In this document: positions 31,369 to 43,527 of the stretch, in pieces
How the letters are laid out: each line of letters opens with the position of its first letter
Position numbering within the stretch: the stretch's first letter is position 1
Assembly (NCBI GenBank): GCA_003116875.1
Contig: BCKT01000003.1
Span: forward strand, 1,001,185 to 1,065,184
Source: Takashimella koratensis
Taxonomy: Eukaryota > Basidiomycota > Tremellomycetes > Trichosporonales > Tetragoniomycetaceae
DNA: 64,000 bases
Direction of reading: 5' to 3'
Notes under the pieces: generated by a model
Told to the model about the DNA's origin: nothing
The model's input: only the letters and a program-made list of their open reading frames with translations
Databases searched by the model: none
Made by a program: the position numbers and the translations under genes

Positions 31369-33578
31369 CTAATTGTTGTCTAGTTTGGCCTTCTTGTGTC
31401 CATGGGCATGATCATGACCATCTTCGTCCTCGTCATCAGCGTCAGCGTCGGGCCAAGATTCCCAGCCATCTAAATGTTCGACATAGTCAGTCTTCGGGCT
31501 TTGGTAAGTCACACATTGCTATTACTCACCTTCGAAAGCAGTGTAGAGCTTCTCGACGATCTTGTCCGCCTTCTTTGACTTCATGATCTTTTGCCACTGA
31601 GCCCACTCGCTGTCGTTCAGAAGGCAGTCGTTGAGAGTTTTCTCGATCAGACCTTGGTTTAGGTCCTGCCCGATGAACACGACTAAGAACGCCGCCACAC
31701 GTCAGTTTAGCTATTCACACTGCTCCACGTTGAACCCACGTTCTTGACGACCTGAGTGTTTTATCAGCCTTTTTACTCTAGCTATACAGATAGACTCACG
31801 ATCACCCCACGTGCCGAGGAAATCAAGCTTCATAGCCTCTCGGACCTCGGGGTCATCGGACCACTCATCCTCCGGCGTACAGCAGAGCCATGGCCCACCT
31901 CCCTCTACAGTCAACATGATCTGTGTCAAGTCAGTTGCGGTCTTGATGTGCTCTCTTGCGGCCTTCCGACTGATGCCCCCACTCACTCCTGCTTGAGACC
32001 ACTCCCCGTGTGATGTCGGTCGAGTCGCCAGCCAGAGGAATCCCTTGCTACGCAACACCCCTTTCCAAACCTCAGACGTCCGCTTGAACGCTGCTCGGCC
32101 AGGGAGATCAAGTGCTGCTTTCTCTTCTGCCAGTGTCTTTGCGATAGTGACCTCCTCCATTTCCTCGTCCTCTTGCTCTCCATCCTCCTCGGCGTCTCCA
32201 TCCTCGTCCTCGTCACTGTCGTCATCGTCGCCCTCATCGTAGCTGGTCTGAAGCACACAGAAGGGCTTGGTCACCAGCTCCCAAAGGCGCTTGGGGTGAA
32301 ACGGACGTCTGGCGGTGTAGACGAACGAGCCGATGCCATATCTGCGAGTCAGTCACAGACTGTCCCAGGCACGTACTCCAGAGTCTCGGGTCTGGGCACT
32401 TTCTTCGTGACTCCAGCAGAGTCGGTGATCTCGATCAACGTGCTCTCCCGGAGCGACTGGAGCCAACCGGCACCCAGAGCGGCTTTGCTGAAGTCGAACA
32501 GCTTAGTGTTGAGCAGTTGAGACAGCTCGACTCGGGAGTACTTGGTCGAGAGGACTTTGGCGGTTCTGACGGTCAGTATGACTCGCTCAAGACTAACAAC
32601 CTACGGGTTGAGGGCGCGGACCATCTTCTCGATCTGGTCCAACTGAGTGGGCGAGACGAGATCGGTCTTGTTGAGCAGGATAACGTTGGCAAACTCGATT
32701 TGGTCGGTGAGGCTAGCACCATCAGCCAAGCCTCATCAATTGCTGATACGCCCACTCACAGATCAGAAATGTTTCGCTCGTCTTCCTCGGTGACGTCGTT
32801 GCGTCGGTCGGTCAAGAAGTCAGTAGTATCGTAATCATTCATAAATGTCGTGCAGTCAACCATGCTGACGCAAGTGTCCAATCGAGCGACTTTGGACAGA
32901 CCACCGGCTGCAATGAGTTTGGCGAGCTCGTGCCTTGTTTCAGACTCGGGAAGGGATGCTTCGATGTCTTCAAGGCTCGAGTCGGCCATAGTCTCTGCGA
33001 ATTCTTGGGTAAAGGTCTCGGCCACCTGCGAGGCGTCAGAATAAGGTCAGAGCAGGAGTATGTGAAGACGGGCTTACCTGAATGGGCTCGGAGATACCAG
33101 AGGACTCGATGATGAGGTAGCTGGGGTCAGCGAGGTAAGCCGATCTACCTACTCGAAAGCGTTGGCTTTCGCTAGCTTGGCAACCTCCTCCAGCAGGTCT
33201 GCTCGAAGGGTGCAGCAGATACACCCTGCGAAAATCTTCAGCACACCCCAAAATGGTATCGTGCCAGGGCTGTACTCACCATTTTGCATCTGTACCACTT
33301 GCTCCTCCTTCTGCGTGACCTTGTGATTCTTGATCAATGCTGCATCGATCTGGGAGCCACATGGTAAGTTGGTCAGCGCCTAGCCAAACCTCTCGCCAAG
33401 CCTCAAACCTCTTCCTCACGTTCAAGGCACCCATGTCGTTCACGATGATGGCGCAGCGCAGACCATGATCCTTGCTCTTGAGGATGTGAGACAGAAGCGT
33501 AGTCTTCCCACTGCCGAGGAAGCCACTGAGAAGCGTCACAGGTAGGCGCGAGTCTGTCGTAGTGATGTCGATAGTCAT
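31369..33578 (-). CDS. CobW/COG0523 GTPase, ZNG1-type metal chaperone
   Basis: Twelve exons: 33578-33420, 33349-33280, 33225-33153, 33120-33078, 33025-32760, 32712-32605, 32565-32377, 32341-31987, 31920-31800, 31751-31740, 31682-31530, 31469-31369; 549 residues. Motifs: Walker A GFLGSGKT (about 18-25), metal-binding GCICCTL (CxCC), [18 protein letters not shown], and a C-terminal CobW domain with [31 protein letters not shown] and FIGQDLNQ. An acidic stretch (about 35 residues) interrupts the C-terminal domain after LQTSYDEG. The protein ends in a His/Asp-rich tail (DGHDHAHGH), which may bind metal. Family members transfer zinc to target enzymes, e.g. methionine aminopeptidase. Exon 10 is only 12 nt. 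Confidence 0.93.
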
Positions 33579-35227
33579 CTTCGTATTCTTGTGGTGCGCA
33601 GGTTCAATTTTTTTTCACCTGCTCGCCACTTTTTCACCCAGCGAAAAGCCTTTATACAGCGATTCCTAGCAGCGGCTGGTCCCGTGCATTCTGCTGCTCG
33701 AAATTCCATACCACCCTCTAGTGATTGGATTGTCGAGGACCGTTGCGGTGAGAAAGCTTGGCTGGTACGGATTGAGGACTGGCGAGGACGATTTGCGGAC
33801 TGCACAGGTCATAATATCCGCCTCGCGATTGGCGGAAGATTAGACCGCACAGGTGCGCATTCGCCATAGCTTGGATATCTGGTCTTTTAAGCAGAGGGTT
33901 CAAACCAGATTTTGCCATGCACTAGGATGATTGCCTTGCACCTCAACCGTCAAACTGCCGTCTGTAGGCCTGGAGGATTTCCTCATGGTCGTGTGATCGA
34001 TGGAAGTGGTGGTCCGCGAAGGGAGTTGCGCCATTGTCGCTAAGGACTGGGCGGAGGAAATGGAGTGGAAGAGGTTGAACCGTTGGTTTGGTGCTCTGAG
34101 TATCACGCTCAGCTCTTGTCTAGGCGACGACGTCCACAACTTTGACCATAGCAGCATGCCATGTACCGCGGACGAAAACCCCAAGTGGTACTCTGATTGT
34201 CCCTGGCGAGACTAAGTTCACGTCACCGCGCAATTTGCTGTCAATTTTGCCACTCGGGTCTACGCGTCCCCTCCTGGCTGGTAATCCTCCGCCCTCAGCC
34301 ATCATCCCAAGCGCGGGGGTTACCGGACTGACGTTGGCCGGTCCTTAGCTGCTTGGCTAGCTCCAGTCGAGATCTGATGGGCTCGGTTGAACTTCGAGTC
34401 AAAGGGGACCAAGCACGTGAAGCGGCGTTACGGCCTCGGGTACATCCGCATTTTCTGGACCCAAAATTACCAATCTTTGGTCCCGCGGCCGAACGTACAC
34501 CCAGAACAGAACCGAGTCTACACAGGGCAAGGGACGACGACGACGATAGTCAAGGGGTTGGGAATGCAATCATGTACGTGGAGAGGAATGCAAGTGGAAG
34601 CAACGTAGCCTCTCCACTACCATGTTGCGCCAACACGTCAATTGACCGAAAAGTCCCTCACCATCATCACCTCCCTGCAGCTAAACTGGGGTAGTTGCAG
34701 TCTTGGCTTGAGGATACGCCAGCTGCCTCAGCTTGACACCTCAGAGGTGCCGTAGCAGATTGCAAATGACGTAGAGCCATGTATGCAGCCGCTATCTGGA
34801 AGCTACATGCCGAGCATGTATGCTGAGTCAACAACGCCGTGGTGCGCACCCGTCGTATCGCCCGTTGAGTGCCGGGTGCGGAAGAGGACGGACAATCCGG
34901 ATACCCGAGATGACCGAAGGGAGGAGGTAAAGGAGGGATTGAGAGGTGAGGGTAAGCTGACGCAGGAGCAGGTATGGGAGCGTTTGGGATGATGTCGACC
35001 TCGGTTCACATGACGAAGGGCAGTAGAGGGTTAGGAGAGAGGGATACGAAGGACATGAAGGCGTCGGCATATAAAGGACGGTTCTCAACCCCACTGACAT
35101 CCTCATCAACAGCACATTCACTCGCAGCCACTCATTCCACCCAGACCTCGTCACAGCCCATCCACTCCCCGCCTCACCTAGCGGTACTACACATTCAGCC
35201 AGGACCAACCCCGTCCAACTTGCAACC
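33579..35227. other. Long intergenic region, CobW / small TM protein
   Basis: A 1.65 kb divergent gap. Open frames are short, lack motifs and do not join by good splice sites. It holds a CACGTG at 34414 and a TATAAA at 35070. I see no gene. Confidence 0.5.
35070..35075 (+). promoter_or_regulatory. TATA box of the small four-TM protein gene
   Basis: GCATATAAAGG lies about 155 nt before the ATG at 35228, in a region otherwise GC-balanced. Position and sequence fit a core promoter TATA. Confidence 0.55.
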
Positions 35228-35993
35228 ATGAGTTTGTGAGTGTGGCAAATGCCCAGTGGCGAAGCATGGTCTTTCCTGGTCTTTCCCTCTGGAGTCTCCG
35301 CTGACACACATTTCTAGCCTTAAGACCATCAAGGGCGCCGTCGCCGGTGCCGTTCTCATCGTCTCGTACACCTGCGTGAGTCCTGTGTCTCCAATCCTCC
35401 CGACCAGACGCGCTGATCTCCTCCTCCAGTTCATCCTCGACATCATCATGATCCTCAAAGTCCGCACTGGGGAGAACACTTACCCACCCGCCGTCGTTGC
35501 TCTCATGGTCTCTGCCATCCTTCAGATGTGCTACATGACCTGGTACGTTGCCGGTGGCGCTTCGAAGAAACTCTTCTCGGCTATGAACGTCCTCCTCGTT
35601 ACTCTGTTCTTCGCTTGCTTCACTTTCGGTAAGTAGTTTGCGTTCAAGTGCATCGTGGGGGTGAAAACTAACCCCTACCAGGCGCTGTTGTTGCTACCAC
35701 CGTTCTCCGGGACCACAACCGATACTGCGGCCCTTCTTCAACCAACAAGAGCGACTGCGACGGTGTCCTCCGCGGCACTGAGGGTGTTGGATTCATGCTC
35801 TTCGGTGAGTTTCATGAATCATTTACCCAGAGGCAAATCAGTTGACAATCCCCTCCTCATAGGCTTCGACCTCATCTACATGGTCATCATCGGTGTTGCT
35901 GTCGGCGCTGCTGGGTCGTGGTCTGAGCCTCTGGGTACCATCGGGACTGCCCCTGCGCACCCTACCGACGCGGAGAAGGCGCCTGCTCACTAA
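35228..35993 (+). CDS. Small four-helix membrane protein, unknown function
   Basis: Five exons: 35228-35235 (8 nt), 35318-35375, 35430-35628, 35682-35804, 35863-35993; 172 residues. Four hydrophobic helices are visible: about residues 8-30, 45-62, 72-98 and 122-148. The loop between helices 3 and 4 has two cysteines (YCGPSSTNKSDC) that could pair outside the membrane. The layout resembles MARVEL-like or tetraspan proteins, but no family signature is certain. The first exon encodes only Met, Ser and part of Phe. It has a TATA box and CT-rich leader, suggesting strong expression (inference). It is convergent with the cyclin gene. Confidence 0.8.
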
Positions 35994-36321
35994 GCGGATC
36001 TCAATACTCTGAGCACGACCTCCAGTCTTGCAGACCCTAATTCCCCGAACACCCTCTCCTCTCTACTTACCAACTCCCCCCGACTCCCCTCATCGCTCGT
36101 CCGTGCACTCCACATTTACTCCATAGACGAGCTTCTTATTCTCTACTGTAGCCTATCTCCAACACCTTCCCAGCCTGCCTTATATTCCATAGACCATCCT
36201 ATTCCATACCGCCTTCCTATAGCTCACGTACATTGCATACCCCTATAATGCTTGATCATCATGCAAATAATGCTCATTGCTCCTCTTGCTTCCTTATCAC
36301 TTCACCTCCTACTTCCTTTCC
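35994..36321. other. Convergent 3' region
   Basis: CT-rich, AT-richer 3' flank shared by the four-TM gene and the cyclin gene. No coding sequence recognised. Confidence 0.5.
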
Positions 36322-37811
36322 TCAGTCCCACAAGAACCTGACAGTCGCATCATTCTGGCCCATCCCATCGACTGCATCATCCACATCGACCGCCACACCA
36401 GCTTCCTCGCTACTCCATCCGCCCGCATTCCGTCTCGACGAGGCCCGATCGCGCAGGTGAATTTTGAGCTCGGTGAGGGACTGGGCTGTCCACGATGATG
36501 GTAGTCGGAATGACGTAGGTGAGGACGCTAATCCGGCGAGGGTCGTTGCCGCCGAAGTCTGTGCAGACGCCTGTCGTGGTGGTTCTTTTGGTGAGACTGG
36601 AGAGGGCGAGAAGAGATGTGATAGGGCATCAACCGGTGGTGTTGAGAGAACCGTGATATACATGTCGAGCAGAAAATGGGCGACGTCTGTGTTGCTGTTA
36701 GTTGAAAGAACAAGCTTCAGGTTACTCACCGTCTATTGCAACCTCAGATGCAGAGTATGTGGCTTCCCAAGAGCCTGAGAATCCGAGGGTCTTGATGATT
36801 GATCCTAGCGCCGAGTCGGGTAAAGCTTTGTGTGGTGATGGAGAGGCATTAAGCAACAATGCCGCGGAATAGATTGATGCAAGCGCGATCACATGTGGTG
36901 GGAAGGAGAGCGGTGCCAGAGTTCGATGACTGAGAATCTGGTCAGTTTCTGAATTACAAAGCGGGGACGCTGCGGGGGACGTACCAATCCACAGCGACTC
37001 TCCAAGCGTTTTCAACGTCGCCTTTATCTACTATTCAACGTCAGGAATCATTCCCCGCTTCTTATAATTTCACTTACGCCCAAACTTCTTCCCCAGCTTG
37101 ATGACAAGTGGGAAAGGAACCTGTACGCCAAACGCGAAGCACATTGACTCCAACACCAGCCGCTCAATACTGAGTACCCTCCTTCGCTCGTTCTCGAGCT
37201 GAGCTGGGTCGATAGCTGATGGGTCAACACCTGTCACGCCGCTCCCGACGCCCGCGGAGCTGCGCTTGATCAAGTGCGGAGAGCGAATGGCATGAGAGGC
37301 AATGATGATGTCGCGAGGCTTCTTTAATGTGTCATGCAGTTTGGACGAGACGTAAAGTGTGGTCATGGCAACTTCCTGCGGTTTGTCAGCTCGATGCGTA
37401 AGGCAAAACTGGGAGCTTGAAGAACAGACGAAAAGAAAGAGTAACACACAATGTAATGGAACTCGGAGTATGGGAAGAATAGGTGGAATCGCATGTACAG
37501 CGTCTGAGCGGTAGCGATGGTTCTTCGCGGGCTGCACAAGGACGTCAGCTCTGCTGCGACAAATCCATCTTGAATACAGGCCGCCTGCCTCGATGCTGGA
37601 CACTCTTGGCAGTCTAGATCTCTACTCACAAGCCACATCGCACGCCTACTGCTTCGATAAACGCGGAGGCCTGTTGCCTTGCCTTTTCCTCACGCGAGAC
37701 GCTCAACTTGCCCCTCTGCTTGGCTGACATGCGCTCGACCTCGGCTGGCGTAAAGTACGGCCTGTACCTCTTGACATGTGAGGTCGACGTTGACGCCTCG
37801 GCCGACGACAT
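36322..37811 (-). CDS. CTK2-like cyclin (CTD kinase I beta subunit)
   Basis: Six exons: 37811-37630, 37531-37450, 37375-37078, 37030-36985, 36929-36730, 36686-36322; 390 residues. The cyclin box opens with KRYRPYFTPAEVERMSAKQRGK and PRRTIATAQTLYMRFHLFFPY; TTLYVSSKLHDTLKKPRDII is the classic cyclin helix pattern. The second fold has SFPPHVIALASIYSAALLL. The YFTPAEVE start and KPRDI placement fit Ctk2, which with the kinase Ctk1 phosphorylates Ser2 of the RNA polymerase II tail. Cyclin K or L types cannot be wholly excluded. The C-terminal quarter is Ser/Thr/Ala-rich and probably disordered. An in-frame ATG at 37850 is an alternative start. It lies 147 nt downstream of the RAX1-like gene on the same strand. 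Confidence 0.8.
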
Positions 37812-37958
37812 GGCTGAGACTGGGGCTGGGTGGGTTGAGGAGAACAACAAAGCAGAGACGAGGACAGATTGATTTCATCTGAACCGAAACCCAAGAAATA
37901 GGTTTTACTACAAACAGATACAACAACACTATATGGGATTACTACACTCCGTCCCTTC

Positions 37959-40017
37959 TCAAGCACCATCGGTGGGGACGGCTAAAGATATTATGATAAA
38001 GATTACCCCAGTCGTTGTCCCCACCACCAAGATATCCCTCACCACCGACTCAAAGTACGCCAAGACGCTTGGGTCCTCGATCACTGTCTCTGGACCAAAG
38101 ACCTTGATTTTTGGGGCCCGCAGTGGAGTTGCAGGCGGATTTGCCTGCTCGGCGCTGTGAGCCGCTGTAAGCGGCGCCACAGTCGTGGCTGGGTCGAGGA
38201 CCGCCAAGGGGTCGAGTTTCGACTCGTCCTCGATCGGAGGCTGTGAGGAACCTCTACCGAAGCGAACAAAGAGGGCCGAAAAGTCTGGTTGAGACGTGGA
38301 AGGTCGAACGCGAAGAGGGATGGCACTTTTCGAGTTGACCGAGCTGTCGAGAATGTGCGCCTCGTCGTCTTCCAGCGCTGGAGGGTGGCTCTCCTCGATC
38401 GGGAAGACGACGCCTGCCGAAGGTACTTGGATAGTCGACCTCCTTACCCGACTCCAGCTCGTAGATCGCGACTTTTCCATCATGTCGGCCACGTGCTCCG
38501 ACGGTGGAGAGTGGAACATTGACGGGTCTTCCCATGGTGCCACAGGTGTCGGCGACGAGATGGATCCACCGAGATCAGAAAGCGGATGCATCTCAGAAGA
38601 CGCCAGAGCCGCATCGACATCTTTATCGATGACAGGAGTGAAGACGAGTGACCGCAGGCTCTCGGTCCTCGGTGATCTCGCCGCCTCGTTGGCAGAAACC
38701 AGCATGCTCGTGTCCGACTCGATCCCAAAGTTCGCCTCGTCATCGGGCTCGTCAAGCTCCCACGGGCGCAACTGTCGATGCCGTCGGCCCCATACCTGGT
38801 TGCAAAACCCGCGCATCGCCGAGTAGAACTGCATTGCGCCGAAGGCCGAGAAAATTGCAGACGGGAGTCGAATTGCTCGGTAACCAATGTGATGCCGGGA
38901 TAAGGTAAATGTCAAGATGAGGTAGATGGCGGCGCCAATGAGAAAGTCGACAACACCGACAATGTACCTAGCGATGAGCAAATGTTGAAAAAATGGAGGC
39001 TTACCAGAACAACTGCTTGGGCCGGTTGATGTTGGTTGCTGCGTAGCTGATGAAATGGGGCACGCTTTGTTTCTCCAGCGTAGCGTAAATGTCCTCGTAG
39101 ATAGGGAGGAACTGAACATAAACTGTCAGTCTTGTGTGGGCTGCATATTGTTCGAGATGCAAACTCACAGACTCTGGCGCACACGAGCGCTCCAGACAAA
39201 CCCGCGCAAATTCTCTCAATTCATCCGCGATACTCAGCTCGCGGCTTCCGCCTTTCCGCAAAAAGGTCGCAAAGACACGCAGGACTTCTTCGCGCATCGG
39301 CTGGTCTTTAGCGGGAAGAAATTGCGCACCAGCCGGCGGTAGAGGTGGATGCAGCGATGTATGATTCAATACTGGCTTGATTCCCTCTGTTGCTTCCTGG
39401 GTTCGCCCAGAACATGGTTTCAACCCCGACGCATCGGCGACACTGGTCGCTGCTGTTGACGCCGATGTCGAATGAGAAGCGTCGGCGGATTCGCTCGCGT
39501 GACTATCGCTCATGGGCTGTTCGACTGGTTGTTGTCCAGAATGATGCTCGGCCACGTCGATCGCAATCTTGAATGGGTCGCTGAACATGACGCTGCTCCC
39601 TGGCTCTGAAGCATTAGACGAGCTCGCCCAGTCGTTTTGCTGCTGCTGTTGCCTAGCCTGTTGCCGCGCGTCGTCGATATATCGAAACGGCTGATACCGG
39701 TCTCCCAATCGAGTGCTGGGGATCGGGATACGCACTTTAATGTCGTCCGCGACCTGACTGTTCCATCGCGCGAGGTACGACTTGAACCAGACTACGAAGA
39801 GCAAGTTTTCCGCCGACAGTTCTTTGTGTGTGATGAATGCGGCGAAGTCGGGAAACGCGAGAGGAGGGCATGTCTCGCCGTTGAGGATGTGGGAGAGGCG
39901 GACATCGGAGAGCGCGGGTTGGGTGGAAGAGGTCGGTAGGATCGCGAGGGATGAGAGACGGCGACGCGTAGGAGGGTGTGAATCGACCGGGTGAGCACCC
40001 GCCTCTGCTGTCGACAT
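37959..40017 (-). CDS. RAX1-like RGS-domain transmembrane protein
   Basis: Three exons: 40017-39169, 39111-39005, 38967-37959; 654 residues. The N-terminus has an RGS-like domain (about 35-310): LSHILNGETCPPLAFPDF, LLFVVWFKSYLARW, then after a Ser/Ala/Gln-rich insert, MREEVLRVFATFLRKGGSRE and FARVCLERSC. Hydrophobic helices follow at about 322-342 and 346-375. One more lies near the C-terminus (VVGTTTGVIFIIISLAV). This is the layout of yeast Rax1, a bud-site landmark at the plasma membrane. A 265-residue polar loop separates the helices. Intron 1 is 57 nt, has no stop in frame and would add 19 residues if retained. Confidence 0.78.
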
Positions 40018-40995
40018 GTTACGAGGTGGATGGAGAGACGAGAGAAGTGAGGATAAAAGCGGGATGAGAGGATATATGAGTCGCCGCTATTCCCACTCGC
40101 TCGGCAGAGTGGTGCAGCGGCTTAAAACCCGTGTCGTGTCTGCGGCTCCGGCGAAGATCTGGCTCGAAAACTGTGTTGATGTGGATTCCGCACCTGACCA
40201 AGGGACGAGTAGGGGTACCTAGAATAGGAGTAGGAAGACCCTGGGAAAAATGAATTGGCCACACGTCGAGGCCAGGCAAGGTAGTTGAAGGAGGACGATA
40301 GTATTCGACGGGGAAAGCGCGTTGGGCGGCTCGAAGCTCTGAAAGAGAAGACGCGGAAGAAAGGGTGACGAGAACGTGTGATATGAACAAGCTGACAGAA
40401 ATTGAGATCCACGCTTGGTCGGTGGCGAGAGGCGAGAAGCGACTGGGTCGGGCCAGGTGGTGGTGATGAATTATCAAATTTGGACCCAGGATCTACACGG
40501 GGCAAACGGTATTGAGGTTGTTGAAGTGGAAGGAAGCGTTCAAGAGGGGGCAAAATCGAACGATGGTCTAGTCACCGCGACGACGGGGAATGGGGGGCGA
40601 GGGGATGCCGTGAGCCAGAGAGGGTCGGGACATGATTTGCACCTGGGCGCAAGGAGACGACTGTGAGACGCTGGGATATGGGGCGGTCACCAACACATGC
40701 TCGCCGTGCCCATCACGCACAAACACCCGAGACCCTGAACGAGCGCACTAGAAGAGGAAAAATCTGCGGTGCCTGAGGTGCCTGGGTCCCAGTGGATCCT
40801 ACGAGCCTATTTAATCAACCTTGATGCTGAGTAGGCGACATTTTCAGTGGCACGCCTACCTTCTTACTGGCTGGTTCTCCCGGTCTCGCGTTTGCCGATT
40901 GACGCAAAAGTCGAAAGAGCTTGACATTCAACTTTTGATATCGGTCGCTGACTGTCACTTTCCTCGTCGCCACCATCGCATTCACCTTCAACACA
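40018..40995. other. Divergent promoter RAX1-like / COA1
   Basis: A 978-nt gap. No gene recognised; reverse-strand open frames here lack motifs. A tRNA A-box-like word near 40107 has no matching T arm or acceptor stem. Confidence 0.5.
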
Positions 40996-42232
40996 ATGAC
41001 CATGAGACTCCCGCAGATCGCGCGAAACTTGCGTGTCTCTTCGCAGCTCTCTCTGCGTTCCGTTCGCTACGCGTCGACCGTTCCTCCAACCTCTTCAGCC
41101 TCGTCCTCTTCTTCCCCCTCGCCCTCGACCCCTTCCTCCTCGCGCCCAGTTGTCGAGCCAACCGAATTCACCGGCAAGTCCTCCCCTCGCGAGGTTCATG
41201 AGCGTCCCGAGGCTCTCCGTGGTCTTCCCCCATCTAGCCACAAGGCGCCATGGGAGACTACCGGCGACGCAGCGGCGAGTCGAGCCAGCGCGAATGGGAC
41301 AGAAGGAAACGGTAGCGCCGACTTTGCGGGACCCAGTCGGCCTAGGATGGTGTACGAGCGACCAAGGGACTTGCCTCCTTTCTCTGTGAGATTCAGCAGG
41401 CGCCTTAAGGTTTTATGATTGGCTGACAGATACCGTTGCAGAATAAAATGCCAATGTGTGAGCGCACGTGTGCCGACGTGATCACGACTCTACGCTCTTG
41501 GTTCCTGTCGCTGATGCATCGTAACAGACGTCGCTCTCGCCGTCCTCGGGCTGGGAGCTTGGGGCCTGTTCCTCCTGCACGCTACCAACCAAGGTCAGTC
41601 TAGGCATAATCACGCCTCTTGTTTAACTCTGCTGACCAGTACCTTTTCGCAGAACGCCTGTCATCTTCGGTCTTGCGCCAGGTTAATTTCCAGCTCCGCA
41701 ACTCGCCCGAAGTCGCGACTTTGCTCGGAAACAATGTCCGCTTGGCTCCTAACTGGTGGGGTGAGTGATCAGCAGCTCGCCATTGAGGGCCAAGAACCTG
41801 GCTCAAGCTGACACATGCAGGGGTCGGAGATCCGTACATCTCTGGCAGCGTGAGTTTATCGTTTACAGACGCTCTACGACAGCTCACCCGCAACTCAGAT
41901 CAATCTGATGCAAGGTCGTATCGATCTCAAGTTCCGCGTTCAGGGAACTAAAGGTGAGAGATGAGCAAGTCCCACGAGGCTTCTAGCAAAGTACACGAGG
42001 CAACCAGCTTACGAATGTGGCAGACGCCGGGACGGTCTTCTTCACCTCGATCCGCCCACAACAGGCTGCAGCTTGGAGAATCGGTGAGTGTTTTGATTTT
42101 TAACGAGATAATATGTCCTCCCGTCAGCCCTGACTCTTTGTCTTCTCAGTCCGATACAAAATCATTGCAGATGGCGGCGAGGTTGTTCGTTTGGAGGACA
42201 AGTTTACCAATGCCGCAACAGCTGCAGCCTAG
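40996..42232 (+). CDS. COA1: Cytochrome c oxidase assembly factor COA1
   Basis: Eight exons: 40996-41385, 41442-41457, 41528-41593, 41653-41760, 41821-41849, 41899-41953, 42024-42083, 42150-42232; 268 residues. Exon 1 encodes a basic presequence and a Ser/Pro-rich linker. A single membrane helix follows (VALAVLGLGAWGLFLL). The intermembrane-space domain has VNFQLRNSPEVATLLGNNV, WWGVGDPYISGSINLMQG, IDLKFRVQGTK, AGTVFFTSIRP and WRIVRYKIIADGGEVV, the order seen in Coa1/Tim21-like proteins. Coa1 acts in early Cox1 maturation. Exon 2 is only 16 nt and exon 5 only 29 nt. It is convergent with CBP3. Confidence 0.88.
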
Positions 42233-42347
42233 CCCGTTGCTGCGCTCGCCGTCAAATTGCATTGGCACTAGCCTTGAGCAGTTCATATGCATGCATTACC
42301 TCTCATCCTAAAATCCACTACACTTGCTCATCAACAGCTATGAACTT

Positions 42348-43527
42348 TTACTGCTGGTCTGGGCTTGCCCACTCCCCGATGTTCCCACTAAGCACATCAT
42401 CGTCTCTCAACCCGTCCAACCGACTCATCTCCTTTCGCACAAACCTCACGACCAGCTCAACCTGCTGGACTAGATCAATCTCCTCAACCTCTTCCACTGC
42501 CGCGCCGTCCTCCGGGACCACCGGTGGCGCCGGTGTCAAACCTTTACTTGCGAACAGGTTCCTCCATACCCAGCTAGCGAGTTCGGCATCCGCTTTCGCT
42601 CGCTCCTCAGCGACCTCGCTCATACCGAGCCCGAGAACGTAGTCGAGACCGGTGCCAGCACCGCGCCATTGCTCGCCCATCTCGTCCATGTACTTGCGAA
42701 CCACGCGCTCGCGCTCGCCACGCCCGAGGACTCGGCGCATCTGGCTTTCGGCCATCTCGAAGAAATGGGACAAAAGCTCGGCCTGGTACGCCTCGTAGTC
42801 GGGCTTGGACAAGATAGAGGACGAAGAAGATGTGTCGGCGGTAACGGGCTCAGTCGGCTGAGGGGCGGAGGAGGTGACCGGCTCAGGGACAGGTGAGGTA
42901 GGAGTGCTGGTAGCGGGAAGGCCACGAATACGGGGGAGGAGGATGAAGACGTAGAGAAGGTGAAGCTGGAAGAATGTTTGGTACGTGGGTGGCAGTGCGC
43001 ATCCTGTGTGTAAGAGGTGGTGGTAGTGTCAGTCATCGTAAAGTAAATAGGCGGCGAGATCGGTTTATGAGAAGCATAGTGTCGAAGAACATTTGTCACT
43101 CACGATCGTACCAAAACGCTCGATCCCGCTCGATCGCCTCGACGATCCCTCGCATCATCCTGCCTGTCTCACGAATCGCGGTCGACGCTCTCGTATTGTA
43201 CCCCATGAGCCTCGCGACGCCCTTGACGATCGTCTTGGTCGACTCGGAGTATCGCGTCCCCTGCGCACTAGCCGCCGGCTCGGGCGCCACGGGTGTCTCT
43301 GCTGCTGCCGCCGCCGTTGCGGGAGACTGAGGGGTCTCGCCGTCAAAGGGATTGGTAGGCGGCGGGAACTGGGGAGGGGAAGAGATGGTGTATGGTTTGT
43401 TGGAGAGGGCTGGTTTATCGGAAGACTGAGGCGGGGTAGGCGTGGGGGGAGTGGAAAGGGTGCGAGGCTGAAGGACGATAGGCGATCGACGAAGGGCCAT
43501 AATGGCCCGGCGAGAGAATACCGACAT
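42348..43527 (-). CDS. CBP3: CBP3 / UQCC1 ubiquinol-cytochrome c reductase chaperone
   Basis: It assists cytochrome b synthesis and assembly of complex III at the mitoribosome exit. Two exons: 43527-43104 and 43003-42348; 359 residues. The N-terminus (MSVFSRRAIMALRRS) is a clear presequence, followed by a Pro/Ala-rich linker. The core has TRASTAIRETGRMM, FWYDR, CALPPTYQTFFQLHLLYVF and EAYQAELLSHFFEMAESQMR. ERVVRKYMDEMGEQWRG and LASWVWRNLFASKG follow. The CxLPPTxQTxF and HFFxxAE signatures are typical of the family. The short Pro-rich insert after the LLPRIRGLP segment is lineage-specific in appearance. It faces SLD2 across a promoter with two CACGTG boxes. Confidence 0.92.

Noticed and set aside
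33850..33920. Possible tRNA T-arm (GGGTTCAAACC)
   Set aside because: The flanking bases do not pair as a T stem and no D arm or acceptor stem is found upstream.
34828..35307. 159-codon reverse-strand frame upstream of and over the small TM gene start
   Set aside because: It overlaps the TATA box, leader and first exon of a better supported gene and shows no motif.
40100..40190. Possible tRNA gene (GCAGAGTGGTGCAGCGG looks like an A box)
   Set aside because: No matching T arm, anticodon arm or acceptor stem on either strand.
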